A stretch of DNA of 15,096 nt. Source: Scybalousia_A sp964639765. GTDB taxonomy: Bacteria > Bacteroidota > Bacteroidia > Bacteroidales > P3. Shown here piece by piece: positions 8,106 to 15,021 of this stretch. The notes under the pieces are model-generated. The model had not been told where the DNA came from. It ran no database searches and saw only the letters and a list, made by a program, of their open reading frames with translations. A program made the translations under genes and the position numbers. The DNA lies in assembly GCA_964639765.1 (NCBI GenBank), contig CAZXEN010000036.1, positions 1-15,096 of the forward strand, written 5' to 3'. Within the stretch, counting starts at the first letter, position 1. Every line of letters starts with the position of its first letter.

Positions 8106-8447
8106 AAACAGAACTAAAAGAAGCGTTCTTTTTAGGGAAAAAAGCAAAAACAAGATCGCTTACAATTTTTGTTGCTTACAGAAAATGATATCCCCGCACA
8201 TAAAGTGGCGGAACTATTGGTATTGACTTAGCAAATAAACGATTATTAAAACCTGCTAATAAGCAACCAAAGATAAATTTTCATATTCTATTGCAAATTT
8301 TGTAAAACATGCAAGTTTTTTGCAAGTTTAAAATACTTTCGAATTTTACACACGTTTTTCAATACTACCATTCTTTTACCGAATTGGTGTTATTTTTTTT
8401 GTCCTCCCCCAGCTTAGCAATGCCTGAAAGGAAAACAGCAAGTTAAA
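8106..8447. other. Convergent intergenic region, no gene seen
   Basis: These 342 bp separate the convergent response regulator and TIR-FGE genes. Apart from the hairpin near 8114, I see only small direct repeats: GCTTACA at 8158 and 8174, and GCAAGTTT twice around 8311-8330. There is also a C-rich patch, CCTCCCCCAGC, at 8403-8413. The last 50 bp follow the putative DGR variable region and are where homing-related sequences might be expected. I see no strong cruciform there. Confidence 0.5.
8114..8135 (+). terminator. Possible terminator of the murA operon
   Basis: CTAAAAGAA (8114-8122), loop GCG and TTCTTTTTAG (8126-8135) form a near-perfect stem with one extra T, starting 8 bp after the response-regulator stop. 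The T-rich arm lies in the stem and the following bases are GGG then A's, so the shape is not classical. Confidence 0.4.
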
Positions 8448-8561
8448 CTATCGGGACAGAGCGAGGCGGAAGCCGAGGTCGTCGTACCCGTTCGAAGGAT
8501 AGATGTGGATGCGAGAAGCAACGCGACAGCCCTTCGCATTGAAGGACCAAGAGCCACCGCG
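8448..8561 (-). other. Putative variable region of a diversity-generating retroelement (remote target)
   Basis: Residues 353-389 of the TIR-FGE protein end the gene in the pattern RGGSW, three residues, A, two residues, CRVA, one, R, four, P, six, LGFRLAL. This is the scaffold of FGE/C-type-lectin DGR targets. Codons at the expected diversified sites are TCC TTC AAT (358-360), GGC (363), TCT (368), ATC CAC ATC TAT (370-373), AAC (376) and TAC GAC GAC (378-380). All end in C or T, as expected if AAY template codons were mutated at adenines. GC content is 72/120 over 8461-8580 against 38/120 over 8641-8760. The GC-rich end (CTCGGCTTCCGCCTCGC) would suit the homing-initiation segment. No reverse transcriptase or template repeat lies in the window, so the call rests on pattern alone. 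Confidence 0.65.
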
Positions 8562-9617
8562 AATCACCCGATAAGACCCGGAAGAAGGACCCTGCGGATT
8601 TGTCTGCGAATAACTTGTATAATCTCCGTACCAATCAGAACACCATTCCTCTACATTGCCACTCATATCATAGATACCTAATTCATTAGGCTGTTTTGTC
8701 TTTACAGAATGTGTTTTACTATTGCTGTTATCATAATACCATGCAACATCATTTATATTATTACTACCAGAATATTTATAGCCTTTGCTTTTCTTTCCTC
8801 CTCGTGCAGCATATTCCCATTCTGCTTCGGTCGGAAGTCGGAATGTTTTGCCTGTCTTTTGATTCAACTTTGTGATAAATTTTTGTACATCCTTGTAACT
8901 TACTCGCTCTACAGGAAGATCATTACCCTTGAAATAAGAAGGATTTTTACCCATAACGGCTTTCCAAAGTTCTTGTGTTACTTCTGTCTCTCCTATATAA
9001 TAATCTGAAAGAGTAACACTATGTGTAGGTTTCTCATCACTAAAGGCATCGCTACCTTGTTCTTCTGTTGCTCCCATAGTAAATGTTCCGCCTTCTACAA
9101 ATACCATTTTAAAGGAAATGCCATTGACAGTAAAAGGTATTTTTTCTTTCTGCGGTTCGGGTTGAGGTTGTGGAACTGGTTGATGAATAGGCTGAAGATC
9201 TGGATTAGGACTATCGCCAAGAAATCTTAGGATTCCTTCTTGATAATTGCGTGGAGTAAATGATTGAACAGTCCTTAGCCTAATAGGTAAATCACCAATA
9301 TTTACTCCATCAAGTATTGTAATTAATGAACCAGATTTACGACCAGCACGTTGTTCTTCAACAAAAGTTCTCCATTCATCTTTAACATAACCCGTTCTAA
9401 CATAATTTGCATCTGAGGTAAAAACAATCATATTGTTTGCTTCTTCAAGAGCAGCGTCTATTTCATCACCAAAAACTACAGGCTCTCCTTGAATTTCAGA
9501 AATCTTAAGACTAACGGGAGAAAAGAATGGGTGATAACCTTTATCTACTAACCATTTATAAATAGGCATTGCCTTGTCATAATCTTGGCTTTTACATGAT
9601 ATAAAAACATCGTACAT
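8448..9617 (-). CDS. TIR domain fused to FGE/SUMF1 (C-type-lectin fold) domain, likely DGR-diversified
   Basis: This is a 389-residue soluble protein without a signal peptide. Residues 1-135 are a TIR domain: YDVFISCKSQDY at the start, FFSPVSL as the BB-loop region, then IVFTSDANYVRTGYVKDEW, where E81 is the candidate NADase glutamate. A proline/glutamine-rich linker (about 136-158) follows. Residues 160-389 are a formylglycine-generating-enzyme-like domain: FVEGGTFTMG, ETEVTQELW, FRLPTEAEWEYAARGG, GNVEEWCSDWYGDY, RGGSW and LGFRLAL. The first of the two catalytic cysteines of true FGE is missing (position W+2 is F359), while C364 remains, so this is a binding fold rather than an FGly-making enzyme. 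The C-terminal 37 residues look like a DGR variable region (see the separate entry). The gene follows the M48 gene by 16 bp and is surely co-transcribed. A role in ligand-triggered NAD-linked signalling or defence is inferred. Confidence 0.9.
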   Translation of the reverse strand: MYDVFISCKSQDYDKAMPIYKWLVDKGYHPFFSPVSLKISEIQGEPVVFGDEIDAALEEANNMIVFTSDANYVRTGYVKDEWRTFVEEQRAGRKSGSLITILDGVNIGDLPIRLRTVQSFTPRNYQEGILRFLGDSPNPDLQPIHQPVPQPQPEPQKEKIPFTVNGISFKMVFVEGGTFTMGATEEQGSDAFSDEKPTHSVTLSDYYIGETEVTQELWKAVMGKNPSYFKGNDLPVERVSYKDVQKFITKLNQKTGKTFRLPTEAEWEYAARGGKKSKGYKYSGSNNINDVAWYYDNSNSKTHSVKTKQPNELGIYDMSGNVEEWCSDWYGDYTSYSQTNPQGPSSGSYRVIRGGSWSFNAKGCRVASRIHIYPSNGYDDLGFRLALSR

Positions 9618-9633
9618 AATATTCTTTCATTTT

Positions 9634-10518
9634 TTATAGTTCTATACCGCAGTGGCGGCAGAATTTCCATGTTGTTTCTATTGGTTTATGGCAGTTAGGG
9701 CAAATATTTGTTTGCGTTAAGAGAGGTTTGATTTTGTTTCTCAGATTTGAGTAATTGGAGGTGCAGCTCCAGCTGACAATCTCTCTTACTCTCACTGCTG
9801 CAAATGGATGAGTGTTATTCATAGTTACCATTAGTTGCAGAAACTTCTCCCATTTGCCGCCGTCTCTTATCTCTTCGTAATCCTCAGCCTGCTTTATCCA
9901 TTCATCTATATTGATATTCTGTGTTATCTGCTTGCTTCCACCTGCAAGTCTTACTTGTGTTTCTATCACACTTTCAACTCCAAAAAGCGTTGCTGCAGCC
10001 CTGTCGGCAGAAAGTTCGCTCTTACGTTGCCAATACAGAAGTGCAAGTTCTATGGGTTTTGAGAAAAATTTTATCAATCCAAGACTTTCTCCAGCCAAAA
10101 CCAGATAGTTGGCCATAGTATGATAAAGCACATGATGACAGGCTATGTGTCCGCATTCGTGAGCGATGACAGAGTTAATCTCATCATCGTCCAAATACTC
10201 CAACAATCCCGATGTAATCACAAGAAAGACCTTGGTATCACCCATAGTGTAGGCATTGGGCATAGGATTCATCTCAAGATAGAACTCGGGTTCGGTTATC
10301 CCAAGCATTTTGCAGATAGGTGGCAAACGCTTATAGATATGAGGCAACTGAGTCGGGGAGAGGCGTATCTTAGACGCCATAAAAAGCCCGTGAATCATAG
10401 TCTCGTTGAAGTATTTCATAAAAGCCTTAACCGCAGTGGTAAATCCCGGTATGGCTTTCATCGTTGTCAAAGCGTTTTCATCCTGAGGATGTACAAATTC
10501 TCTGTAATCTATCATCAT
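9634..10518 (-). CDS. Soluble M48-family zinc metallopeptidase with C-terminal zinc ribbon
   Basis: This 294-residue protein carries the gluzincin motif HECGH (120-124) in INSVIAHECGHIACHH. The downstream zinc-ligand glutamate is E168 in RKSELSADRAA, both typical of M48 (Ste24/HtpX-like) peptidases. PNAYTMGD (87-94) is another family signature. The C-terminus is a four-cysteine zinc ribbon: CPNC (273-276) and CRHC (287-290). Unlike HtpX or Ste24 there is no convincing transmembrane helix; only 137-155 is mildly hydrophobic. There is no signal peptide, so it probably acts in the cytoplasm. It is the first gene of a two-gene operon with TIR-FGE, with a promoter 18 bp upstream and a 21-bp repeat array beyond that. 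Processing or control of the TIR-FGE protein is a reasonable inference from the pairing, not shown by the sequence. Confidence 0.9.
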   Translation of the reverse strand: MMIDYREFVHPQDENALTTMKAIPGFTTAVKAFMKYFNETMIHGLFMASKIRLSPTQLPHIYKRLPPICKMLGITEPEFYLEMNPMPNAYTMGDTKVFLVITSGLLEYLDDDEINSVIAHECGHIACHHVLYHTMANYLVLAGESLGLIKFFSKPIELALLYWQRKSELSADRAAATLFGVESVIETQVRLAGGSKQITQNINIDEWIKQAEDYEEIRDGGKWEKFLQLMVTMNNTHPFAAVRVREIVSWSCTSNYSNLRNKIKPLLTQTNICPNCHKPIETTWKFCRHCGIEL

Positions 10519-10535
10519 AATATCTTATTTTGTTG

Positions 10536-10543
10536 CAAAGATA
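10536..10543 (-). promoter_or_regulatory. Promoter -7 box of the M48 / TIR-FGE operon
   Basis: The minus strand reads TATCTTTG then CA, matching TAnnTTTG. No clean TTTG is at the ideal upstream distance. The start would be near 10530, leaving a leader of about 12 bases before the ATG at 10518. The repeat array begins about 45 bp upstream of that start. Confidence 0.6.
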
Positions 10544-10576
10544 AATAATTGTGTTTCACCAATATAAAAATCTTGT

Positions 10577-10685
10577 AAAAAAACATCAAATTTTCACGAA
10601 AAAAGATCAAGACTTTTGCATGCAAACATCAAGATCTGAGAAAAAAAGATCAAGACTTTTTTTGCTAAAACCAAGTCTTTTTTTG
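10577..10685. repeat. Five degenerate tandem repeats with 21-bp period
   Basis: On the plus strand the core CAAG/CAAA recurs at 10587, 10608, 10630, 10651 and 10672, that is every 21, 22, 21 and 21 bases, flanked by A-runs on the left and mostly T-runs on the right. The unit is close to AAAAA(G/C)ATCAAGACTTTT. Two units are identical over 19 bases (10599-10617 and 10642-10660). The fourth unit also folds as A7G / 7-base loop / CT7. The array fills most of the gap between the RyR gene and the M48 promoter. Confidence 0.75.
10641..10663 (-). terminator. Possible terminator of the RyR operon inside the repeat array
   Basis: AAAAAAAG (10641-10648) and CTTTTTTT (10656-10663) pair perfectly around a 7-base loop, and on the minus strand the transcript ends in a T run. 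It starts about 36 bp after the RyR stop codon at 10700. The A/U-only stem makes efficiency uncertain. Confidence 0.45.
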
Positions 10686-10699
10686 AAACGGTATAAATA

Positions 10700-10999
10700 T
10701 TACTGCTTAATGATTTGAAAACCTAACTTTTTAATAATCTTTATAGTCTTCATAGCCGTCTCCCTGTCATAAAGTTTTTCTTCCTCGGGCAGTTCTTCGT
10801 AGGGTACAAGACAAGGATGTTGCTTCTTATCGTCATCGCGTTTCTCCCCGTATGTCCAACCTTGTTCTATACGGTTTTCCGACCAGATGTCATGAACATT
10901 CTTTGCCAGCAGTTCCGTAAGGCTCTTCAATTCTTCTGACAAAACCACATCCGAAATATCCAAAGGCTGTGGTTTATAGGTATTGTTATTGTTTTTCAT
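10700..10999 (-). CDS. Stand-alone RyR-domain protein
   Basis: This 99-residue protein is almost entirely one RyR domain, the repeat named after ryanodine receptors. It contains YKPQPLDISDVVLSEEL, LAKNVHDIWSENRI, QGWTYGEKRDDDKKQHPCLVPYEELP and KLYDRETAMKTIKIIKKLGF. All the signature parts (HD.W...R...GW.YG, HP.L.PY..L...EK.YDR) are present, so it is a complete single domain with no other part. Bacterial RyR domains often occur with signalling or conflict genes; their ligand is not settled. It starts 2 bp after the stop of the membrane Rossmann protein, which itself ends in a RyR-like segment, so the two are almost certainly co-translated and probably interact. Confidence 0.9.
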   Translation of the reverse strand: MKNNNNTYKPQPLDISDVVLSEELKSLTELLAKNVHDIWSENRIEQGWTYGEKRDDDKKQHPCLVPYEELPEEEKLYDRETAMKTIKIIKKLGFQIIKQ

Positions 11000-11001
11000 C
11001 T

Positions 11002-13386
11002 TTATTTGTTTTTGTCGTTTATATCTTCCTCAGCTATATCCAAACTGACCTTTATTACAGGATAGTCAAAGCGTATTGTATTTTCTATTACCTTGTAATC
11101 AGACATTTCTTCACAAGTACGCATACAACCCATTCGCTTGTTTATATAATCTTTATCATACATTACGTCTTCATCAGAAGCTTCTCCCCGTTGATAGCCT
11201 AACATCTCTCCTGCTCTAACCCAGCGTACATGTTCACACTTTGCAAGATTGGATATCCAAGTATATTTTTCGTCCAACTGATAGGTGGATATATTATCAT
11301 AGTCCTTGTTGAAGTCTGCATACTCGTTGATATAATGTTCCAATTCATTGACACTGTCTTTATTTACGCCAATCAGGGCAAGTTTTGTACTGATATGCCA
11401 ATTATTGGATTTGTTCTGATAGGCGTTGTAATGTTCTTTGTTCTTATACTCCAACGTTCCTTCTTTCGGCTTAATAAATTTAGCAATATACTTATTATCC
11501 TTATTCTTTTCATTTAGAATTTTATATTCTGTATAATACGCATTATCAAATTTTTCTGCACGCTGTTTATCATCATCAGCGATAATATTTGAGTTAGTGT
11601 AGATTTGGTCGTTCTTGCCAAAGACAAAAATATTTGCCATTAGATATTTGTCTCCAATAACTTTCAGATTATTATAGTATTCTGCAATTTCATCCAGACG
11701 GTATTTGTTGTTATTGCTGTAGGAACGCACACAAATCTGTAATACACTCTTACGTGGAGTCGTTTGTCTTGTAGTAAGTTCGGCTATCTTTGAAGCAATG
11801 TTCATAGCAAGAAGATCATCACCAATAGATATAACTACATAGTTCAGTTTATCTATAAGTCTGTCCAGCGTTTGAGTAAATGTTTTGCTTGAAGTATCAC
11901 ATTGTATTAGTTCAACAGATCTATTGCCAAGCAAGGCAGGATGTTTTTCATAGAACTTATGCTTTAACCTATCCATATCCCTGTCAATTACATAAATCTT
12001 TGTATCGGCTTCCCTACCCTCCTGATTTATGAAAGCAGAATATTCGTAAAGGAACTTAAAGGCTTCAAGTCCCGTCTCTGAATAGCCGATTATCATTGCA
12101 GTAAATCGGTCTTTTACCGTAGCAGTCTTGGTATCTGTATCTATAAAATTGACTGGATGATACTTACTGTTTTTCTTCAAATCCAAAACAGAAAGATAGG
12201 CTTCATCAACAATATGTGCTGCAAACTCGGATGTATCTTTCTTGTCTTTAGGATTATAATCTATATTCTCAAAAACAGAATTAAACTTAGTATCACGTGC
12301 CTGAAAACAGACATTTACTTCTTTATTCTTTAGGGAAACGTCGCCATATTCCTTTGCCTTTCTGATTGCAGACATGGATTCTATGCTATATAAACGGTCA
12401 TCCTGATAGTTCTTGCTGTCATCAAAAAGAAAGAAAAACGAAACAGCCTTTGTATGCTTTAGAAACCTCTTAAGTGTTGTCATTCCTGCAGCACCAAAAA
12501 TATCAAAACATTTTCTTTTCTCTATATTTTTGTTTTCCTTTCTGTAAGTGCGGTAGGTGTCAGCCACCAACTCGTCTGACAAAGGCTTTCCGCCATAGAC
12601 AACCAAGGCATTTAAACTATGAAGAAGAGAAACCTCATCACGTTCTATAGGATTATAACCAAGAAGAGTCAAAAAGTTGAATGACTTTGTCTCGGTATTG
12701 CCTTCTTTTCCGCATTTCACAAAAATAATTCTTCCTGTTTTGGATGAGTTTTCTTTTTGCAAAGAAGAAAGGATATTACCTGCTAAAATAAGAGAGTTTT
12801 CATTTATTCCGAAAAATACGTATGTGTCTTCTATTGTTCTATGAGAGAAAGAACGCCACCACGAAACAACTCTGAAACCAAACAGATTAAGAATAAATAT
12901 AAAACTTACCAACAATGCTGCAAAATGTGTAAGAGCAAACAAAGACATATAGATAACAGAAGTCAAAGGATAAGCAGATGAATTTTTGAAATGCTCACTT
13001 ACTGCTATCAACTGGTTTTGTGAGATAAACATTCCCAAGGATGCTATCACAGAACGATAGAATAGAGAAAGCGGATTCCAATAAGAACCAATCTGGTTGG
13101 AAGTGTTAAATCCGATAAAATACAAAACAATTCCTAAAACGAATATTCCTATTGCATGCCAATGCAAATGACGTTGCAGTTTATTCATCCAGCGGTTGTA
13201 GGTAAATAATGTATATAAAAACCACAAGGAAACAATAAGACAGACGCCTGTTGTTGCATAAGAGTATTTTTTGTTTGCAGACGTAGATTGTGGCAGGCAA
13301 ATATAAACTACTATCAGAACCAATGCTATCAGAACTGATATAATCCATTTTTTATTCCCTAAGATAAAATTCTTAATTCTATTCAT
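11002..13386 (-). CDS. Membrane protein with two Rossmann (TrkA-N-like) regions and RyR-like C-terminus
   Basis: This is a 794-residue protein. Hydrophobic helices lie at about 13-31, 46-63, 76-93, 107-122 and 141-170. After these, the cytoplasmic part starts with a Rossmann-like strand-loop-helix, DTYVFFGINENSLILAGNIL (187-206). A second follows: RFTAMIIGYSETGLEAFKFL (427-446), with an acidic strand end IYVIDRDMDRL (464-474) and VVISIGDDLLAMNIASKIAE (517-536). This resembles TrkA-N/RCK nucleotide-binding domains of ion-channel systems, although both glycine motifs are degenerate. The tail LAKCEHVRWVRAGEMLGY (714-731) has the EH.RW....L.G. form seen in RyR-like regions. No TVGYG selectivity filter is present, so calling it a potassium channel is not justified. 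It begins 42 bp after the AAA-ATPase gene and leads directly into the RyR gene. Ligand-gated membrane effector is an inference. Confidence 0.7.
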   Translation of the reverse strand: MNRIKNFILGNKKWIISVLIALVLIVVYICLPQSTSANKKYSYATTGVCLIVSLWFLYTLFTYNRWMNKLQRHLHWHAIGIFVLGIVLYFIGFNTSNQIGSYWNPLSLFYRSVIASLGMFISQNQLIAVSEHFKNSSAYPLTSVIYMSLFALTHFAALLVSFIFILNLFGFRVVSWWRSFSHRTIEDTYVFFGINENSLILAGNILSSLQKENSSKTGRIIFVKCGKEGNTETKSFNFLTLLGYNPIERDEVSLLHSLNALVVYGGKPLSDELVADTYRTYRKENKNIEKRKCFDIFGAAGMTTLKRFLKHTKAVSFFFLFDDSKNYQDDRLYSIESMSAIRKAKEYGDVSLKNKEVNVCFQARDTKFNSVFENIDYNPKDKKDTSEFAAHIVDEAYLSVLDLKKNSKYHPVNFIDTDTKTATVKDRFTAMIIGYSETGLEAFKFLYEYSAFINQEGREADTKIYVIDRDMDRLKHKFYEKHPALLGNRSVELIQCDTSSKTFTQTLDRLIDKLNYVVISIGDDLLAMNIASKIAELTTRQTTPRKSVLQICVRSYSNNNKYRLDEIAEYYNNLKVIGDKYLMANIFVFGKNDQIYTNSNIIADDDKQRAEKFDNAYYTEYKILNEKNKDNKYIAKFIKPKEGTLEYKNKEHYNAYQNKSNNWHISTKLALIGVNKDSVNELEHYINEYADFNKDYDNISTYQLDEKYTWISNLAKCEHVRWVRAGEMLGYQRGEASDEDVMYDKDYINKRMGCMRTCEEMSDYKVIENTIRFDYPVIKVSLDIAEEDINDKNK

Positions 13387-13418
13387 AATCTGCTAAAAAC
13401 TATCTTTTTTTTAATAAA

Positions 13419-13426
13419 CAAATATA
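13419..13426 (-). promoter_or_regulatory. Possible promoter -7 box for the membrane Rossmann / RyR operon
   Basis: The minus strand reads TATATTTG in the 42-bp gap before the ATG at 13386, matching TAnnTTTG; a start near 13413 is predicted. No good -33 element is seen, and such matches are common in AT-rich DNA, so read-through from the AAA-ATPase gene is equally possible. Confidence 0.35.
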
Positions 13427-13428
13427 AA

Positions 13429-14979
13429 TTACTGAATAATATATTCGTCAATGTTTTTTGTTTGGGAAGAGAAGTTGATTCCTATCTTATATAGTTTTCT
13501 TTCATCCTGCTGGAATGGAAGAGGATAGTCTTTACTATCTATCTGCTCCAAAGCCTCTTTTGCTGATTTATCAAACTTAAACTCAAAAACATAGATGTAG
13601 CCTTTGGTTTTTATCAGCATATCTATTCTGCCATTAACAATTTTGTATTCTGCTTCACTATAATAACCTAACAATTTGCAGATAATAAAGATAATGGTTT
13701 GATAATGGTTTTCTGTATCTTTGATAAGGTCGTATGGCGTTTTTGCAAAGAATACTTTTAACCTGTTTAAGAAGTCTTCTATCCTTCCTGCCCGCAAATC
13801 CCTTGCAAAAGCTATGAGAAAAGAGGTAGATATATTATCATCCTCAGTTTTGATATACTTTGGAAGAAGAAAGTCAAGAAAACTTTGCTCCACTTCTTTG
13901 TTTGGATAACCAAGAACATAAGAAGAAAAATCTCTATCATAATCCTTTATGGTAAGATAGCCAGACTGATAGAACAAAGCTATAGGAGCATTCATCATAC
14001 TCTCTTTGCTGGTTAAATCCACTGCATCTATATTCCCTTCAGAAAAGTCTTTTAAATCATAATCGTTTTCTTTCAACAACTTAATAAGAAACGTAGGTGT
14101 GCCTGTCTGAAACCAATAGTTTCTGAAATCAAAATCAGTCAAAGAATTCAAAAGAGAAAACGGATTGTAAATATCTGTCTTTGTATCCTTTGAGAAATGA
14201 TAGCCGTCATACATTGCTTTTAATCTTTGAAGTATATCTTCGCTTGTCGTGTTCTCTTTTTCTGCAAAAGCCTGCAAATGTTCTTTAAATTTGTTTTTTA
14301 TTTCTTCTTCTGTTATTCCGCAAATATCAGTATAAGTCTCATCAAGTGAGATGTCTTTCAGATTATTCAAATCACTGAAAAGACTTATCTTGGAAAACTT
14401 TGTAACTCCTGTAAGAAATCCGAAGCGGATATACTCATCACAACCCTTTAAGACGGAATAAACTCCCTTGAGTATTCCTCTGAATTTATCGTGCAGTTCT
14501 TCGTTATCTATAGTCTGTAAAAGAGGTTTATCGTATTCATCTACAAGTATTACAACCTGTTTGCCAGTCTGCTTAACTGCTGTCTTGATTATATTTGCAA
14601 ATCTGTCCTCGGGATTAACAAATCTTATCTGTATATTGTATTCTTCTTCCCACTCAGACAGATGATAATTCAAGTTATTCAAAAGACGCTCTTCACTATC
14701 ATATATACCAGAATTTAAATCTAAATACAAAACAGGATATTCCGTCCAGTCTTTTTCTACAGTCTCAATATAAAGGTCTTTGAACAAGTCTTTCTTACCA
14801 AGAAAGTAAGCCTTTAAGGTTGAAAGAAAAAGACTCTTCCCAAATCTTCTCGGACGGGAAAGGAAGTAATACTTGTTAGTTGTAACAAGTCTTTCCAAGT
14901 GTTTTGTTTTATCTACATAAAGGTAGTTGGCTTTTCGTACTGCCTCAAAACTCTGCATTCCTATAGGTAAATTCTGCAT
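13429..14979 (-). CDS. AAA-ATPase-like / PD-(D/E)XK nuclease-like protein (DUF1703 type)
   Basis: This 516-residue protein belongs to a family found in many copies in Bacteroidales genomes. The opening LPIGMQSFEAVRKANYLYVDKT is typical. The P-loop is SRPRRFGKSLF (41-51) and Walker B is VVILVDEYDKP (142-152). GFLTGVTKFSKISLFSDLNNL and AMYDGYHFS are also family signatures. The C-terminal region has the PD-(D/E)XK arrangement GRIDML...YVFEFKF, with D453, E466 and K468 as likely metal and catalytic residues. The family's biological role is poorly known; mobile or defence-related functions have been suggested on the basis of copy number. It is the first gene of the minus-strand run, with a promoter-like motif upstream. 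Whether it belongs functionally with the RyR genes is unclear. Confidence 0.9.
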   Translation of the reverse strand: MQNLPIGMQSFEAVRKANYLYVDKTKHLERLVTTNKYYFLSRPRRFGKSLFLSTLKAYFLGKKDLFKDLYIETVEKDWTEYPVLYLDLNSGIYDSEERLLNNLNYHLSEWEEEYNIQIRFVNPEDRFANIIKTAVKQTGKQVVILVDEYDKPLLQTIDNEELHDKFRGILKGVYSVLKGCDEYIRFGFLTGVTKFSKISLFSDLNNLKDISLDETYTDICGITEEEIKNKFKEHLQAFAEKENTTSEDILQRLKAMYDGYHFSKDTKTDIYNPFSLLNSLTDFDFRNYWFQTGTPTFLIKLLKENDYDLKDFSEGNIDAVDLTSKESMMNAPIALFYQSGYLTIKDYDRDFSSYVLGYPNKEVEQSFLDFLLPKYIKTEDDNISTSFLIAFARDLRAGRIEDFLNRLKVFFAKTPYDLIKDTENHYQTIIFIICKLLGYYSEAEYKIVNGRIDMLIKTKGYIYVFEFKFDKSAKEALEQIDSKDYPLPFQQDERKLYKIGINFSSQTKNIDEYIIQ

Positions 14980-15013
14980 AATATCCGTCTTTCTGTTAAA
15001 GGTTACTCACCTG

Positions 15014-15021
15014 CAAAATTA
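15014..15021 (-). promoter_or_regulatory. Promoter -7 box for the AAA-ATPase gene
   Basis: The minus strand reads TAATTTTG then CAGG, matching TAnnTTTG, 34 bp before the ATG at 14979. The upstream position where TTTG is expected reads TTTAG (15041-15045), a partial match. The start would be near 15008. Confidence 0.5.

Noticed and set aside
8133..8230. An open stretch downstream of, and in frame with, the response regulator encodes ENDIPAHKVAELLVLT, faintly like a helix-turn-helix and suggesting a lost Fis domain.
   Set aside because: Several stops lie between it and the gene, the open stretch is about 30 codons with no start, and Bacteroidota relatives of this length also seem to lack the domain.
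8106..8447. DGR template repeat or accessory gene next to the variable region.
   Set aside because: No second copy of the RGGSW...LGFR segment and no reverse-transcriptase motifs were found in either strand of the window.
8443..8634. A 63-codon open frame overlapping the end of the TIR-FGE gene on the same strand.
   Set aside because: It is a shadow created by the GC-rich segment; its translation has no domain character and the TIR-FGE frame explains the DNA fully.
8448..9617. Function as a formylglycine-generating (sulfatase-activating) enzyme.
   Set aside because: One of the two essential cysteines is absent, there is no sulfatase nearby, and the active-site stretch looks diversified.
10577..10685. 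CRISPR array.
   Set aside because: The period is 21 bp with degenerate units and no unique spacers, and no cas genes are present.
11002..13386. Potassium channel annotation.
   Set aside because: The layout of helices followed by two Rossmann regions is suggestive, but there is no TVGYG-type filter or pore loop.
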